A stretch of 64,000 nt of DNA from an uncultured Eubacteriales bacterium (GTDB lineage: Bacteria; Bacillota; Clostridia; Oscillospirales; CAG-272), in contig CAKXXW010000006.1 of the NCBI GenBank assembly GCA_934378145.1, forward strand, positions 1 to 64,000, in the 5' to 3' direction. A model generated the notes under the pieces. It ran no database searches, was not told where the DNA came from, and saw nothing but the letters and a program-made list of their open reading frames with translations. The position numbers and the translations under genes are program-made. Below are positions 16,028-24,773 of the stretch, piece after piece (position 1 is the first letter of the stretch; each line of letters starts with the position of its first letter).

Positions 16028-17482
16028 ATGGAAAAGAAAAAACATGTTTTGCTGATCTTCACCGACCAGCAACGCCGTGATACTATCCACGCGCTCGGAA
16101 ACGATGAGATAGTCACACCCGCGCTCGACTCGATAGCCGAGGATGCGGTCTGTTTCGATCGTGCATACACTCCGTCGCCGGTCTGCGTTCCGGCAAGGCT
16201 TTCGATGCTCGCGGGGCAGTACTGCAACCGCACGGGCAACAACACGAACACGAAGGACACTGTCTATACCGGCGAGGGCTTCTTCTCGGAGTTCACGAAG
16301 GCGGGATACAACACCTGCTGCATCGGAAAGATGCACTATAACCCCGACCTTTATGCGCCCCTCGGATTCAGGACGAGGATCTCGCAGGAGGAGATGGCTG
16401 ATCCGCTTCACGACGACTACACGAAGTGGCTGAAGGCGTCGCCCTACCGCAATGTCTTCGACTACCACGGGCAGAGGACGGAGCTTTACTATGTCCCGCA
16501 GATCTCGCAGCTCCCGATGGAGGCTCACCCGACGCAGTGGATAGGCGACCGCGCCGTGGAATTCCTTGAAAATGCCGATACAGACAGCGAGCCGATATTC
16601 CTTATGGCGTCGTTCATACATCCTCATCCGCCCTTCGCACCCCCTGCGCCGTGGAACAAGATGTACAGAACTCCGATCCGCCGTGCGTTTATCCCCGAAG
16701 ACCCCGATTCCTACGAGGATCTTCTGAGAAACAAGTACACGATAGATGCCTTCGGTATCTCGCCGAGAAGGCTCGAGCTGCTCTATCAGCATTACTATGC
16801 CTGCATATCCTTTGTGGACTACCAGATCTCAAGGATAACCGATGTACTGAAAAAGAAGGGCATCTACGACGACACAGTGATAGTATTTACCTCGGATCAC
16901 GGCGATATGATGGGCGATTACGGCTCGATGGGCAAGCGCACGATGCTCGACAGCGCCTCGAACATCCCCTTTATGATAAAGGTCCCCGGCAAGGAGCATG
17001 AGATGCGCCACGATCCCGCATCGCTCGTCGACCTCGCGCCGACGCTTCTCTCACTCGCCGGAATAGGCTATGACAAGGGAGAATACGACGGAGTCGACCT
17101 TTTCTCGGATAAGCACGACCTTGTGTATTCACAGTATGCAAACGGCACGGCGGGAGAGTATATGGTCGCCTCGGGCAAAGACAAGCTCGTTTATTCGGCT
17201 ATCGGAGACAGGTACTTCTACTTTGACTCTTTCCCCGATGCGAAGGACAAATACGACGAAAGCAATCCCCGTGTGCGCGAGCTTAAGGCTTTGCTTGATG
17301 CCTACATAGCCTCCGACCGCTGCCCGAGCGTCGAGGCGAGAGATATGAAGAGTCCGGCAAGGCAGGAGAAGTATTCCTTCTATCCCCCGCTCGACGACCA
17401 TATAGGTACCGAGAAAGAGGAAATGGCAAGGATGCCCGCGGGATACCCGATAACTGTCGGCGGCAAGAGAACCGATTATTGA
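16028..17482 (+). CDS. Cys-type formylglycine-dependent sulfatase
   Basis: 484 residues, sulfatase family. Metal ligands appear at FTDQQ (Asp13) and TSDHGDMMGDYG; the active-site motif is SPVCVPARLSMLAGQ, with Cys53 in C-x-P-x-R as the residue converted to formylglycine. It removes sulfate esters, in this family usually from sulfated glycans or phenols. There is no signal peptide, so the enzyme is cytoplasmic. Anaerobes convert the Cys with a radical-SAM maturase, and one is encoded at 37046. It is followed after 25 bases by a TIM-barrel isomerase, suggesting joint use of a sulfated sugar. Confidence 0.88.
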   Translation: MEKKKHVLLIFTDQQRRDTIHALGNDEIVTPALDSIAEDAVCFDRAYTPSPVCVPARLSMLAGQYCNRTGNNTNTKDTVYTGEGFFSEFTKAGYNTCCIGKMHYNPDLYAPLGFRTRISQEEMADPLHDDYTKWLKASPYRNVFDYHGQRTELYYVPQISQLPMEAHPTQWIGDRAVEFLENADTDSEPIFLMASFIHPHPPFAPPAPWNKMYRTPIRRAFIPEDPDSYEDLLRNKYTIDAFGISPRRLELLYQHYYACISFVDYQISRITDVLKKKGIYDDTVIVFTSDHGDMMGDYGSMGKRTMLDSASNIPFMIKVPGKEHEMRHDPASLVDLAPTLLSLAGIGYDKGEYDGVDLFSDKHDLVYSQYANGTAGEYMVASGKDKLVYSAIGDRYFYFDSFPDAKDKYDESNPRVRELKALLDAYIASDRCPSVEARDMKSPARQEKYSFYPPLDDHIGTEKEEMARMPAGYPITVGGKRTDY

Positions 17483-17507
17483 TACTAAGTGAAAGGAGAT
17501 ATATATT

Positions 17508-18392
17508 ATGAAACTCAGTACAATGACGAATTTTTACTATAAGAACACCCCGGATAAGGAGGGCTTTGCCCGTGCGCTCCGCCGCACGAACGCTATGGGA
17601 TTCGACGCGATCGACTTCTGTATGTGTCCGATGCAGAGGAACGACTCGGAGCTTTGCCTTGACGACTGGGAATACACCCTTGAAAAGCTTGTCGCGATAA
17701 AGGAAGAGCTTTCGCTCGATATAGCACAGTCGCATCTGCCGTATCCTGTGACCGCGAGACGCCGCAAGAGCGCGACCGACCCGGGATGCGAGCAGAATGA
17801 ATTCTTCGTGAAGATGACCGAGCGCTCGGTGAGGATCTCGGCAGCTCTCGGTGTAAAGTGGGCGATAGTTCATCCCGCCGAATACGAGACTCTCGCTGAC
17901 GAGCTTATCCCCGAGAAAATGCTCGAGTATAACAAGAAGATCTACGGGCCCGTGGTCGAGCTTGCCTCGTCTCTCGGCGTCGGTATCGCCTTTGAGAATA
18001 TGGCGGATCCCGAGGGCAGGAGATTCGGCGTTGCCGGCAATGAGCTTGTGGCGATAATGGAGACCTTCAACGACCCGATGGTCGGCGTATGCTGGGATTT
18101 CGGTCACGCGAACAGAGTCTTCAAGAATCAGATCCCGCAGCTTAAGGCGGTGGCTCCTTACCTCCGTGCGACCCATGTCGATGACAATATAGGTAAAGAC
18201 GACCTTCATACGATACCTTTCTTCGGAACGATAGACTGGAAGAAGATCATGCCGCTCCTGAAGGAGATAGGCTACGAGGGCTGCTTCAACTACGAGCTTG
18301 CCGTATGCAAGCGCATGCCCGAGGAGATGCTCGATCCTACCGTCAAATACATATACGAGATGGGAAGATACCTGCTCACCCTTGCAAAATAA
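17508..18392 (+). CDS. sugar phosphate isomerase/epimerase (xylose isomerase-like TIM barrel)
   Basis: 294 residues, AP endonuclease 2 / xylose isomerase-like barrel. Metal-binding positions are visible in AIVHPAEY, FENMADPEG (Glu), CWDFGHAN (Asp/His), ATHVDDN and the terminal FNYELAV (Glu). Relatives isomerise or epimerise keto-sugars such as inosose or tagatose. It is in the sulfatase operon behind GAAAGGAGA, so its substrate is probably the sugar released by desulfation. The exact substrate is unknown. A bidirectional terminator follows immediately. Confidence 0.75.
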   Translation: MKLSTMTNFYYKNTPDKEGFARALRRTNAMGFDAIDFCMCPMQRNDSELCLDDWEYTLEKLVAIKEELSLDIAQSHLPYPVTARRRKSATDPGCEQNEFFVKMTERSVRISAALGVKWAIVHPAEYETLADELIPEKMLEYNKKIYGPVVELASSLGVGIAFENMADPEGRRFGVAGNELVAIMETFNDPMVGVCWDFGHANRVFKNQIPQLKAVAPYLRATHVDDNIGKDDLHTIPFFGTIDWKKIMPLLKEIGYEGCFNYELAVCKRMPEEMLDPTVKYIYEMGRYLLTLAK

Positions 18393-18393
18393 A

Positions 18394-18428
18394 CAAAAAA
18401 AGAACCGGCTCTGCCGGTTCTTTTTTTA
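18394..18428. terminator. bidirectional terminator between convergent operons
   Basis: AAAGAACCGGC/GCCGGTTCTTT stem with a TCT loop, flanked by A and T runs so that it works on both strands. The stop of dgt lies in the T run. Confidence 0.9.
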
Positions 18429-19628
18429 ATCAAAATAACCCTTGTAGACGACCTTTCTGTCGCTTGCAGGGAAGAGGTGATGATAGAGGTCTATGCAGTA
18501 ATCGTCGGTCATACTTGCGATATAGTCGACGACTATGCGGTTGTGTTCCTCGTTTTCGCCGTAGAGCGAGCCTTTACCGCTCCTGAAGCGGTTTACATAG
18601 TTTATATGATGGGTGAAGATCGTCGATTTTCTGTTGTCTTTATCAAGATCGTCAAGGAGCTTTTCGTATATCGCGGTGAAAATAGGCTTCACGGTCGTTT
18701 GCATCTGTGTCTTCACCGTTTCGCTCTCATAGATGAGGGCGTAGTTTTCGGTTTTGGCACGCTTGAGTGCCTCGAAGTGCGCTTCGTCCATCTTGATATA
18801 GGGCTTTCCGTAGCTGTTTTCTATAATGTTCACTATCATGTTGTTGATTATCTCGGAGTTGTACGAGCCTATCGCGCCCGAATAGAACATATCGGGGGAT
18901 ATGAGCTTTGCGCGCTCGGCGTCCTGCCTGTCCTTGCCGAGGTAGGCTATTATGTCGGATATGCAGACGACGCAGGCTTCAAGGGTCGACGGGAAAAGCT
19001 CGCGCATATTTTTCCTGTCCTCGGTGCTTGCCTCTATGATGCGGTCAAGCTCATAAAAGTCGGTCATCGGCTTCGGCTCGTAGATCGCCTGCTCGAATTC
19101 GCCGTTGTGAGCGGCTATGCCGTTCAGCGTCTGAAGGCTTATGTTGTACGGGAAGATGCCGTCAAGTACCCTTACCGATTGGATATTGTGCGTGAATCTT
19201 CTCCCGGTATGCTCACGATAGAGGGCATCAAGGAATTTTTCGCCCGCGTGACCGAAGGGAGTATGACCTATATCGTGACCGAGCGCGATCGCCTCGATAA
19301 GGTCAAGGTTGAGGTTCAGTGCCTTTCCGATCGTCCGTGCTATCCTTGAGACGAGCTGGACATGAAGGCTCCTCCGTGTGAGGTCGTCGTTTTTATAGAG
19401 CGAGAACACCTGTGTTTTGTCGGCATATCGGCTGTAATAGGGGCAGTGCATGATCTTGTCTATGTCGCGTATGAACGCCGTGCGCCAGACCGACGCTTCG
19501 TCGTGCCTGTCGTCCTTGCGCCGTATCACATTTTTCTCGTCGAAGGCATAGTCGGTATAATTTCCCGACTTCTTTTCCGCGCTTATCCTTTCGGCAAGCT
19601 CGGGGGACAGAGTCTCAAATTTAGGCAT
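18426..19628 (-). CDS. dNTP triphosphohydrolase (HD domain, Dgt-like)
   Basis: 400 residues. The N terminus has RTAFIRDIDKIMHCPYYSRYADKTQVF, the Dgt family R-D-R and KTQV block; the HD metal site is IALGHDIGHTPFGHAGE (about residues 115-131); a second ligand region is AHNGEFE. The enzyme hydrolyses dNTPs to deoxynucleoside and tripolyphosphate, controlling pools. The start is ATG at 19628 with AAAGGAGG. It is third in the operon with the dgoK-like gene and aroA, 21 bases after aroA, a combination with no evident shared pathway. Confidence 0.88.
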   Translation of the reverse strand: MPKFETLSPELAERISAEKKSGNYTDYAFDEKNVIRRKDDRHDEASVWRTAFIRDIDKIMHCPYYSRYADKTQVFSLYKNDDLTRRSLHVQLVSRIARTIGKALNLNLDLIEAIALGHDIGHTPFGHAGEKFLDALYREHTGRRFTHNIQSVRVLDGIFPYNISLQTLNGIAAHNGEFEQAIYEPKPMTDFYELDRIIEASTEDRKNMRELFPSTLEACVVCISDIIAYLGKDRQDAERAKLISPDMFYSGAIGSYNSEIINNMIVNIIENSYGKPYIKMDEAHFEALKRAKTENYALIYESETVKTQMQTTVKPIFTAIYEKLLDDLDKDNRKSTIFTHHINYVNRFRSGKGSLYGENEEHNRIVVDYIASMTDDYCIDLYHHLFPASDRKVVYKGYFD

Positions 19629-19649
19629 TATATGCCTCCTTTCTTTTTA

Positions 19650-20849
19650 TTACATTATATCTGCGCCGATACCGGCGAGAAGTCCGAAAAAGTTCGGGAA
19701 GCTCTTGTTTACCGCCTCCGCACCGTCAAGGCTTCCGCCGTAGCGCAGGAGCAGAGGCGTCAGCGCCATGGCGACCCTGTGATCCCCGTGCGAAAGGCAG
19801 ACCTCCCCGGGCGAGTGAAGCGAAGAGTCATTTACGGTCACGCGGTCGGGCTCGACCCTTATGTCGGCGCCGAATTTGCGAAGCTCTGCGGCGACCGTGT
19901 GTGCGCGGTCGGATTCCTTGTAGGCGAGCCGTCCGGTGCCGGTCAGCGTTACGCCTCCGAACACCGCCGCTGCCGTCATCAGGATCGGTGCCAGATCGGG
20001 GCAGGCGTCGATATTTATTTCAGCACCGCCGGCTTTTATTTTTTCAAAAAGCTCACGGCAGATCACGTCGGGCTGGAGACTTTTTTCCGGCAGTCCTGCG
20101 ATCTCCACATCATTTCCGGTATAATTGAGGGCCTCAAGCATCGCGCCCGCAGAGAAATCACCTTCGACGGTGAAATTACCGCTTCGGAAGGTCTGCCCCC
20201 CTCGGATGTATATCCGGTCGCCCTGCCTTTTGGTGACTGCTCCGTGTTCGCAAAGTATCACCGAGGTCAGGTCTATATAGCCTTCGCTCCCGCACTTTCC
20301 CGTCATGATAAGCTCGCTGTCCCCGTCAAGGCGCGGCAGGGCGAACATAAGCCCGCCGGCAAACTGACTGCTGACATTGCCGGGAAAGACTAAGTTCCCG
20401 GGACGCAGGCTCCCGCCGACGCTGAGGATATTGCCCTCACGCACGAAGGTAAATCCTTCGCCCGAAAAAAGTTCCGAATAGACCGAGAGCGGACGGGCTT
20501 TGAGCTGAGGCGACAGGGAAAATTTATGCACTCCCGTACCGTTCATACAAAGCGGGAGCAGGAAGCGGAGAAGCGTTGCGCTGTCGCCCGTGTTTATTTC
20601 CTCCGTTGCGGAGAGGGGCAGCGCGGCATATCCCTTTATCAGCGCGTCGCCTCCGCTTACCGTTACTTCGGCTCCGAGAGCGTTCATGCAGGAGACCGCG
20701 GCTTTTATATCATCAGAGCAGCCTATATTTCTCACGGTGCTTTCGCCGTCCGCAAGGCATGAGGCGAGGATGTGCCTTATTGCACAACTTTTTGATGGCG
20801 GGACGCACACCTTCCCCGAAACGCGGGAAGGTGAAAAGGTCAGCCTCAT
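19650..20849 (-). CDS. aroA: 3-phosphoshikimate 1-carboxyvinyltransferase (EPSP synthase)
   Basis: 399 residues, slightly short for the family. Seen: PPSKSCAIRHILAS (substrate-binding Lys/Ser), the NTGDSATLLRFLLP loop in place of the usual NSGTTMR, SPQLKARPLSVY, SSQFAGGLMFALP, the catalytic Asp in ACPDLAPILMTAAA, YKESDRAHTVAAEL and HGDHRVAMAL. It joins shikimate-3-phosphate and phosphoenolpyruvate in aromatic amino-acid synthesis. No other shikimate gene is nearby; instead it overlaps a dgoK-like sugar kinase gene by 4 bases and precedes dgt. Confidence 0.92.
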   Translation of the reverse strand: MRLTFSPSRVSGKVCVPPSKSCAIRHILASCLADGESTVRNIGCSDDIKAAVSCMNALGAEVTVSGGDALIKGYAALPLSATEEINTGDSATLLRFLLPLCMNGTGVHKFSLSPQLKARPLSVYSELFSGEGFTFVREGNILSVGGSLRPGNLVFPGNVSSQFAGGLMFALPRLDGDSELIMTGKCGSEGYIDLTSVILCEHGAVTKRQGDRIYIRGGQTFRSGNFTVEGDFSAGAMLEALNYTGNDVEIAGLPEKSLQPDVICRELFEKIKAGGAEINIDACPDLAPILMTAAAVFGGVTLTGTGRLAYKESDRAHTVAAELRKFGADIRVEPDRVTVNDSSLHSPGEVCLSHGDHRVAMALTPLLLRYGGSLDGAEAVNKSFPNFFGLLAGIGADIM

Positions 20850-21835
20850 ATATTTATTCCGCCGTGAAGGCGTGTATATTCGCCGAATACAGCCTCGGCT
20901 CCGACGGCAGAGCAGACAGATGTTATGCCGTCGTCAAGCTCCTTGGCTCCGGTTCCCGTACGGGCGAGAAGAAGCGCGAAAATGTGCCTTAACGGATCAC
21001 TGCCGCCGATATAGAAGGGAAGATCCGGACGGCTGGTCTTCGCCGCGCCGACGATGTCATCATGCAGCGCCGCGCCGACGAAGAGATTTCCGCACTCTTC
21101 CTTTGTGTAGCCTCCCCATACCATGGCATTGCGCGCCTTTATCATAGCGGGAGATGTTCCGAGCTGTCCGGCAAGGTCAAAGCCGAGAAAGAGCATTTTT
21201 TCGTTTATCTCTCCGACAAGAGGCGAGGGGAGCGCATGGCGCAGTATCGTGTGACCGGATATCGCCGCCATGAATTCGCCGCACATACCCGTCTGCATCA
21301 CGGTGATCCTGCCGTCTTTGTCAATGTAAAGCGTTTTATTGTATGTCCCGGGCAGGGCAAGGGTGAAGTCGCCCGTAAGTCCGCATAGCTTCATTATTCC
21401 GTAAGTCTCACATTCTTCGCCGCTCATCGAGTCAAGACCTGCGATAAATCCGACCTCATTCCCGCTGCGATCCGGCGAAGTTCTCACACCCGGGATGAAT
21501 AGGATCGGCAGGTCGGGGTATTCGGGGAGCCTTACGGCTTCGGAGTGTCCGGCACTTTCGGAAAGTCCCGCCGGCATCATGACATGGGGAACGCGGTGGA
21601 TCCCGACATCCGATGAGAGTATGCCGGAGCAGACTATCGCCTCAACATCGCTTTTCTTAAGCCCGTTCGATAAGAGAAGCTCCTCCGTCGCATCCGAGAG
21701 TATTCCGATGAGCGGCAGGCGCGGATCCTCCTTTTCGGAAACGAGCGATCTTCTTTTCACTTCGGATATGATGCGACCGCCGTCAACGAGCCGGCAACGC
21801 ATATTTGTCATTCCGCAATCAACTATTATCAGCAA
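20846..21835 (-). CDS. 2-dehydro-3-deoxygalactonokinase (DgoK)-like kinase
   Basis: 329 residues, ASKHA-fold kinase of the DgoK type: phosphate-1 motif IIVDCGMTNMRCRLVDGG, LALPGTYNKTLYIDKDGRI, MQTGMCGEFMAAISGHT, and a C-terminal PFYIGGSDPLRHIF segment. DgoK phosphorylates 2-keto-3-deoxygalactonate in the De Ley-Doudoroff route of galactose or galactonate use. The start is a TTG at 21835, 8 bases after GGAGG, under a consensus promoter. The expected aldolase and dehydratase partners are not adjacent, so either the pathway is scattered or the substrate differs. Confidence 0.75.
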   Translation of the reverse strand: MLIIVDCGMTNMRCRLVDGGRIISEVKRRSLVSEKEDPRLPLIGILSDATEELLLSNGLKKSDVEAIVCSGILSSDVGIHRVPHVMMPAGLSESAGHSEAVRLPEYPDLPILFIPGVRTSPDRSGNEVGFIAGLDSMSGEECETYGIMKLCGLTGDFTLALPGTYNKTLYIDKDGRITVMQTGMCGEFMAAISGHTILRHALPSPLVGEINEKMLFLGFDLAGQLGTSPAMIKARNAMVWGGYTKEECGNLFVGAALHDDIVGAAKTSRPDLPFYIGGSDPLRHIFALLLARTGTGAKELDDGITSVCSAVGAEAVFGEYTRLHGGINI

Positions 21836-21861
21836 AGGTATCGCCTCCCTTAAGTATATAT

Positions 21862-21890
21862 ATTATAAATCAAGAAGTGCTTTATGTCAA
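21862..21890 (-). promoter_or_regulatory. promoter of the dgoK-like/aroA/dgt operon
   Basis: On the minus strand TTGACA (21890-21885), 17-base spacer, TATAAT (21867-21862): a perfect consensus. Confidence 0.8.
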
Positions 21891-21911
21891 TCGGGAAAAA
21901 GCGTGCGGCGC

Positions 21912-21940
21912 TTGCATATCGCGAGATAATGTGGTAAAAT
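21912..21940 (+). promoter_or_regulatory. promoter of the M29 aminopeptidase gene
   Basis: TTGCAT, 17-base spacer, TAAAAT, diverging from the dgoK-like operon promoter 22 bases away. Confidence 0.7.
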
Positions 21941-21975
21941 AAAGAAGAAAAACAATGACGAAAGGAAATGATGAT

Positions 21976-23205
21976 ATGAAAAAGACCGTTATGCAGAAAT
22001 ACGCGCGCCTTATCGCAAGGAAGGGCGTTAACCTCAGAAAAGGTCAGGAGGTCATAATCAACGCCTCTCTCGATCAGCCCGACTTCGTGTGTATGGTCGC
22101 GGAGGAATGTTACCGCGCCGGCGCCTCGAAGGTCACGGTAGATTGGAGCTATCAGCCGCTGACGAAGCTGAATTACCGCTTCCGTACTCAGAAGGTGCTT
22201 GACAGGATAGAGGATTGGGAGCTTTCCCGCCTTGAGCATCGCGCCGACACTCTTCCGGCGATGATCTACATCGAGTCGGACGATCCCGACGGACTCAGCG
22301 GAATAGATCAGGAGAAGGTATCAAAGGCGCAGAGAGCAAGGTACCCCCTGATAAAGCCTATCAGAGATAAAATGGAGAACAAATATCAGTGGTGCATCGC
22401 GGCGGTCCCGGGTGAAAAGTGGGCGAAGGCTGTCTTCCCCGACCTGCGCGTGAATCAGGCAGTCGAGAAGCTGTGGGAGGCTATACTTTACACCTCGCGC
22501 GCCGACGGAGAAGATCCGGTGGCGGCTTGGGAGGCACATAATGCCGACCTTAAGGCAAGGTGTAAATACCTCAATTCCCTCGGCATCGACGAGCTTCACT
22601 ATACCTCGTCGAACGGTACCGACTTCAGCGTCGGGCTTATAAAGGACGCGCTCTTCCTCGGCGGAAGCGAGCTGACCCTCGGTGAGGGCAGGGAATTCAA
22701 CCCGAATATCCCGAGCGAGGAGGTCTTCACCTCTCCGATGCGCGGCAGAGCCGACGGAAAGGTCGTATCGACCCGTCCGCTCTCTTACCGCGGCGAACTT
22801 ATCGAGAATTTCTCGATCGAATTCGAGTGCGGAAGAGCCGTCAGAGTCAGCGCCGAAAAGAACGAGGAGCTTCTTCGCGATATGATCTCGCTCGACGACG
22901 GCGCGGCATATCTCGGCGAGGCGGCGCTGGTGCCTTACGATTCGCCGATCAGAAATTCGGAGATAATATTCAGGAACACGCTGTTTGACGAGAACGCCTG
23001 CTGTCACCTTGCTCTCGGAATGGGTTTTGCGAACTGCATAAAGAATTACGGCAAATATACGCTTGAGGAATGCCGCAAAAAGGGCATCAACGATTCCATG
23101 ATCCATGTGGACTTTATGATAGGCTCGCCCGACCTTTCGATAGACGCTCTGACGCGCGACGGCAAGACTGTTCCCGTGTTCAGAAACGGAAACTGGGCTT
23201 TCTGA
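21976..23205 (+). CDS. M29-family thermophilic-type aminopeptidase
   Basis: 409 residues. The pattern YARLIARKGVNLRKGQEVIINA at the N terminus, TDFSVGL and GREFNPNIPSEEVFTSP mid-protein (Glu metal ligands), GEAALVPYDSPI, NTLFDENACCHLALG and the C-terminal SMIHVDFMIGSPDLSIDA are diagnostic of peptidase family M29 (AmpS/PepS). It removes N-terminal residues from cytoplasmic peptides using two metal ions. The start at 21976 sits 9 bases after AAAGGA; an ATG at 21955 is upstream of that site. It is a single gene, closed by the terminator at 23215. Confidence 0.92.
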   Translation: MKKTVMQKYARLIARKGVNLRKGQEVIINASLDQPDFVCMVAEECYRAGASKVTVDWSYQPLTKLNYRFRTQKVLDRIEDWELSRLEHRADTLPAMIYIESDDPDGLSGIDQEKVSKAQRARYPLIKPIRDKMENKYQWCIAAVPGEKWAKAVFPDLRVNQAVEKLWEAILYTSRADGEDPVAAWEAHNADLKARCKYLNSLGIDELHYTSSNGTDFSVGLIKDALFLGGSELTLGEGREFNPNIPSEEVFTSPMRGRADGKVVSTRPLSYRGELIENFSIEFECGRAVRVSAEKNEELLRDMISLDDGAAYLGEAALVPYDSPIRNSEIIFRNTLFDENACCHLALGMGFANCIKNYGKYTLEECRKKGINDSMIHVDFMIGSPDLSIDALTRDGKTVPVFRNGNWAF

Positions 23206-23214
23206 AGCAAAGAT

Positions 23215-23250
23215 AAAAATGACCTCCCGTGAGGGAGGCCATTTTTATTT
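23215..23250. terminator. bidirectional terminator
   Basis: AAAATG-A-CCTCCC and GGGAGG-C-CATTTT pair around GTGA, with A and T runs on both sides, between convergent genes. Confidence 0.88.
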
Positions 23251-23257
23251 TCGGGGG

Positions 23258-24661
23258 TTATCTTTTGCAGAGAAGTTCAAGCCTGTCGATAGTCTCGGTA
23301 ATGTCCTTCTCCGTCGTGTCGGGGTGAATGGTGCAGAGCCTTATGACCTTGTGTCCGCAAAGCTCTGTTGTAAAGACCTGCGCAAAGCCGCTCCTTGTGA
23401 TCTCAGCCGCAGCCTCGTGATTTATCGTGTCGCGCATCTCCTCGGAGTTGACAGAAGCCGGCGCATAGCGGAAGTTGACTATCCCGAGCTTTGCGTGCGA
23501 TATGATCTCGAAGCCATCTTTTCCTTTAATATAATTTTCGGCAAAGGCGGCAAGGTCGCAACCGTGATCGACCACGCGCCCCATTTCGTCACTTCCGAGG
23601 ACCTGAAGCGTCAGCCAAAGCTTGAGTCCTCTTGCAGGGCGGGTAAGCTCGGGACCGAGATCCCAGAATTCCACGGCTTCGGGCGATGCCTCTGCATCCT
23701 TAAGGTATTCGGGATGAGCTGCGAAGCTGTTAACGAGCTGATTGCGGTTCCTCACGAGGACGACGCTGCATCCGTAGGTCTGCTGCATCCATTTGTGCGC
23801 GTCCCAGCTGAGGCTGTCCGAAAGCTCAACGCCGTCAAGTTCGCGCCTGTGAGTTTCGGAGAGCAGAGCCGAGGCACCGTAAGCTCCGTCGATGTGCATC
23901 CACATATCGTACTTTTTGCATATTCCGGCGATGTCGCGGAGCGGATCGACGCTTCCGGTATTTGTGGTGCCGGCGCTGGCGACTACGGCGAAGGGCTTTT
24001 TGCCCTCGCTTATGTTTTTCTCTATTTCGGCTTCAAGCTCCGTAACATTCATACGGAAGTCGCTGTCGGTGCTTATTATATGTATCTGGTCGTTTGCAAA
24101 TCCTATGATATGAAGTCCCTTGGCGACCGACGAGTGGGTCTGTGCCGAGACATAGACAACGGCTTTCCGGCGGTCTTCAAATGACAGGAGCTTTGCATCC
24201 CTCGCGGCGGTCAGCGCCGTAAGGTTTGCAAGCGAGCCGCCCGAGACGAAGAGTCCGCCGCACCCATTCGGATATCCGGCAAGTGAACACATCCATTTTA
24301 TGAGATTCTTTTCTACCTTGTCGACCGTGGGGGAATTGAGCTTGCAGCTCGCGTGGGGATTTACGGCATTCGTCATCACATCGCCCATCCACGAAAGCAG
24401 TGACATGGTGGAGGGAACGCAGGAGAAGCTGCGCGGGTGCTGTGAAAGCGAAACGCTCGTGAAGATATCATTGAGAAATTCATTGTATACCGAGTCGAGA
24501 TCGCGCCCTTTTTCGGGAACGGTCATAGCGCTCACACGGTCAACGGTCTCGCCGGAGACCTTCGGGACGACCGGCATATTCTCTATATTGTCATAAAATT
24601 TCAGGGTCTTGTCTGTGAAATCCTTTATCAGTTCCGCGATATGCTCATTTTGCTCATTCAT
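23258..24661 (-). CDS. PLP-dependent amino-acid decarboxylase (group II)
   Basis: 467 residues. The region HPRSFSCVPSTMSLLSWMGD, NPHASCKLNSPTVDKVEKNL, SGGSLANLTALTAARDAK, HIDGAYGAS (PLP-binding Asp) and DSLSWDAHKWMQQ (Schiff-base Lys, about residue 300) places it in the aromatic-L-amino-acid / glutamate decarboxylase superfamily. The product would be a biogenic amine such as tyramine, tryptamine or phenethylamine, but the substrate cannot be read off. The start is the ATG at 24661, nine bases after GAAGGAAG. A LysR-type regulator is divergently transcribed 112 bases away, a typical regulator-target pair. Confidence 0.85.
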   Translation of the reverse strand: MNEQNEHIAELIKDFTDKTLKFYDNIENMPVVPKVSGETVDRVSAMTVPEKGRDLDSVYNEFLNDIFTSVSLSQHPRSFSCVPSTMSLLSWMGDVMTNAVNPHASCKLNSPTVDKVEKNLIKWMCSLAGYPNGCGGLFVSGGSLANLTALTAARDAKLLSFEDRRKAVVYVSAQTHSSVAKGLHIIGFANDQIHIISTDSDFRMNVTELEAEIEKNISEGKKPFAVVASAGTTNTGSVDPLRDIAGICKKYDMWMHIDGAYGASALLSETHRRELDGVELSDSLSWDAHKWMQQTYGCSVVLVRNRNQLVNSFAAHPEYLKDAEASPEAVEFWDLGPELTRPARGLKLWLTLQVLGSDEMGRVVDHGCDLAAFAENYIKGKDGFEIISHAKLGIVNFRYAPASVNSEEMRDTINHEAAAEITRSGFAQVFTTELCGHKVIRLCTIHPDTTEKDITETIDRLELLCKR

Positions 24662-24773
24662 TGTCTGAAACTTCCTTCTTGACATATTAACTTATATATG
24701 GTATCATAAAGCGACCGATTTGTAAAATTCATAGTTTTGAACGGCACATTCTGATTTATTGATAGGTGGCATT

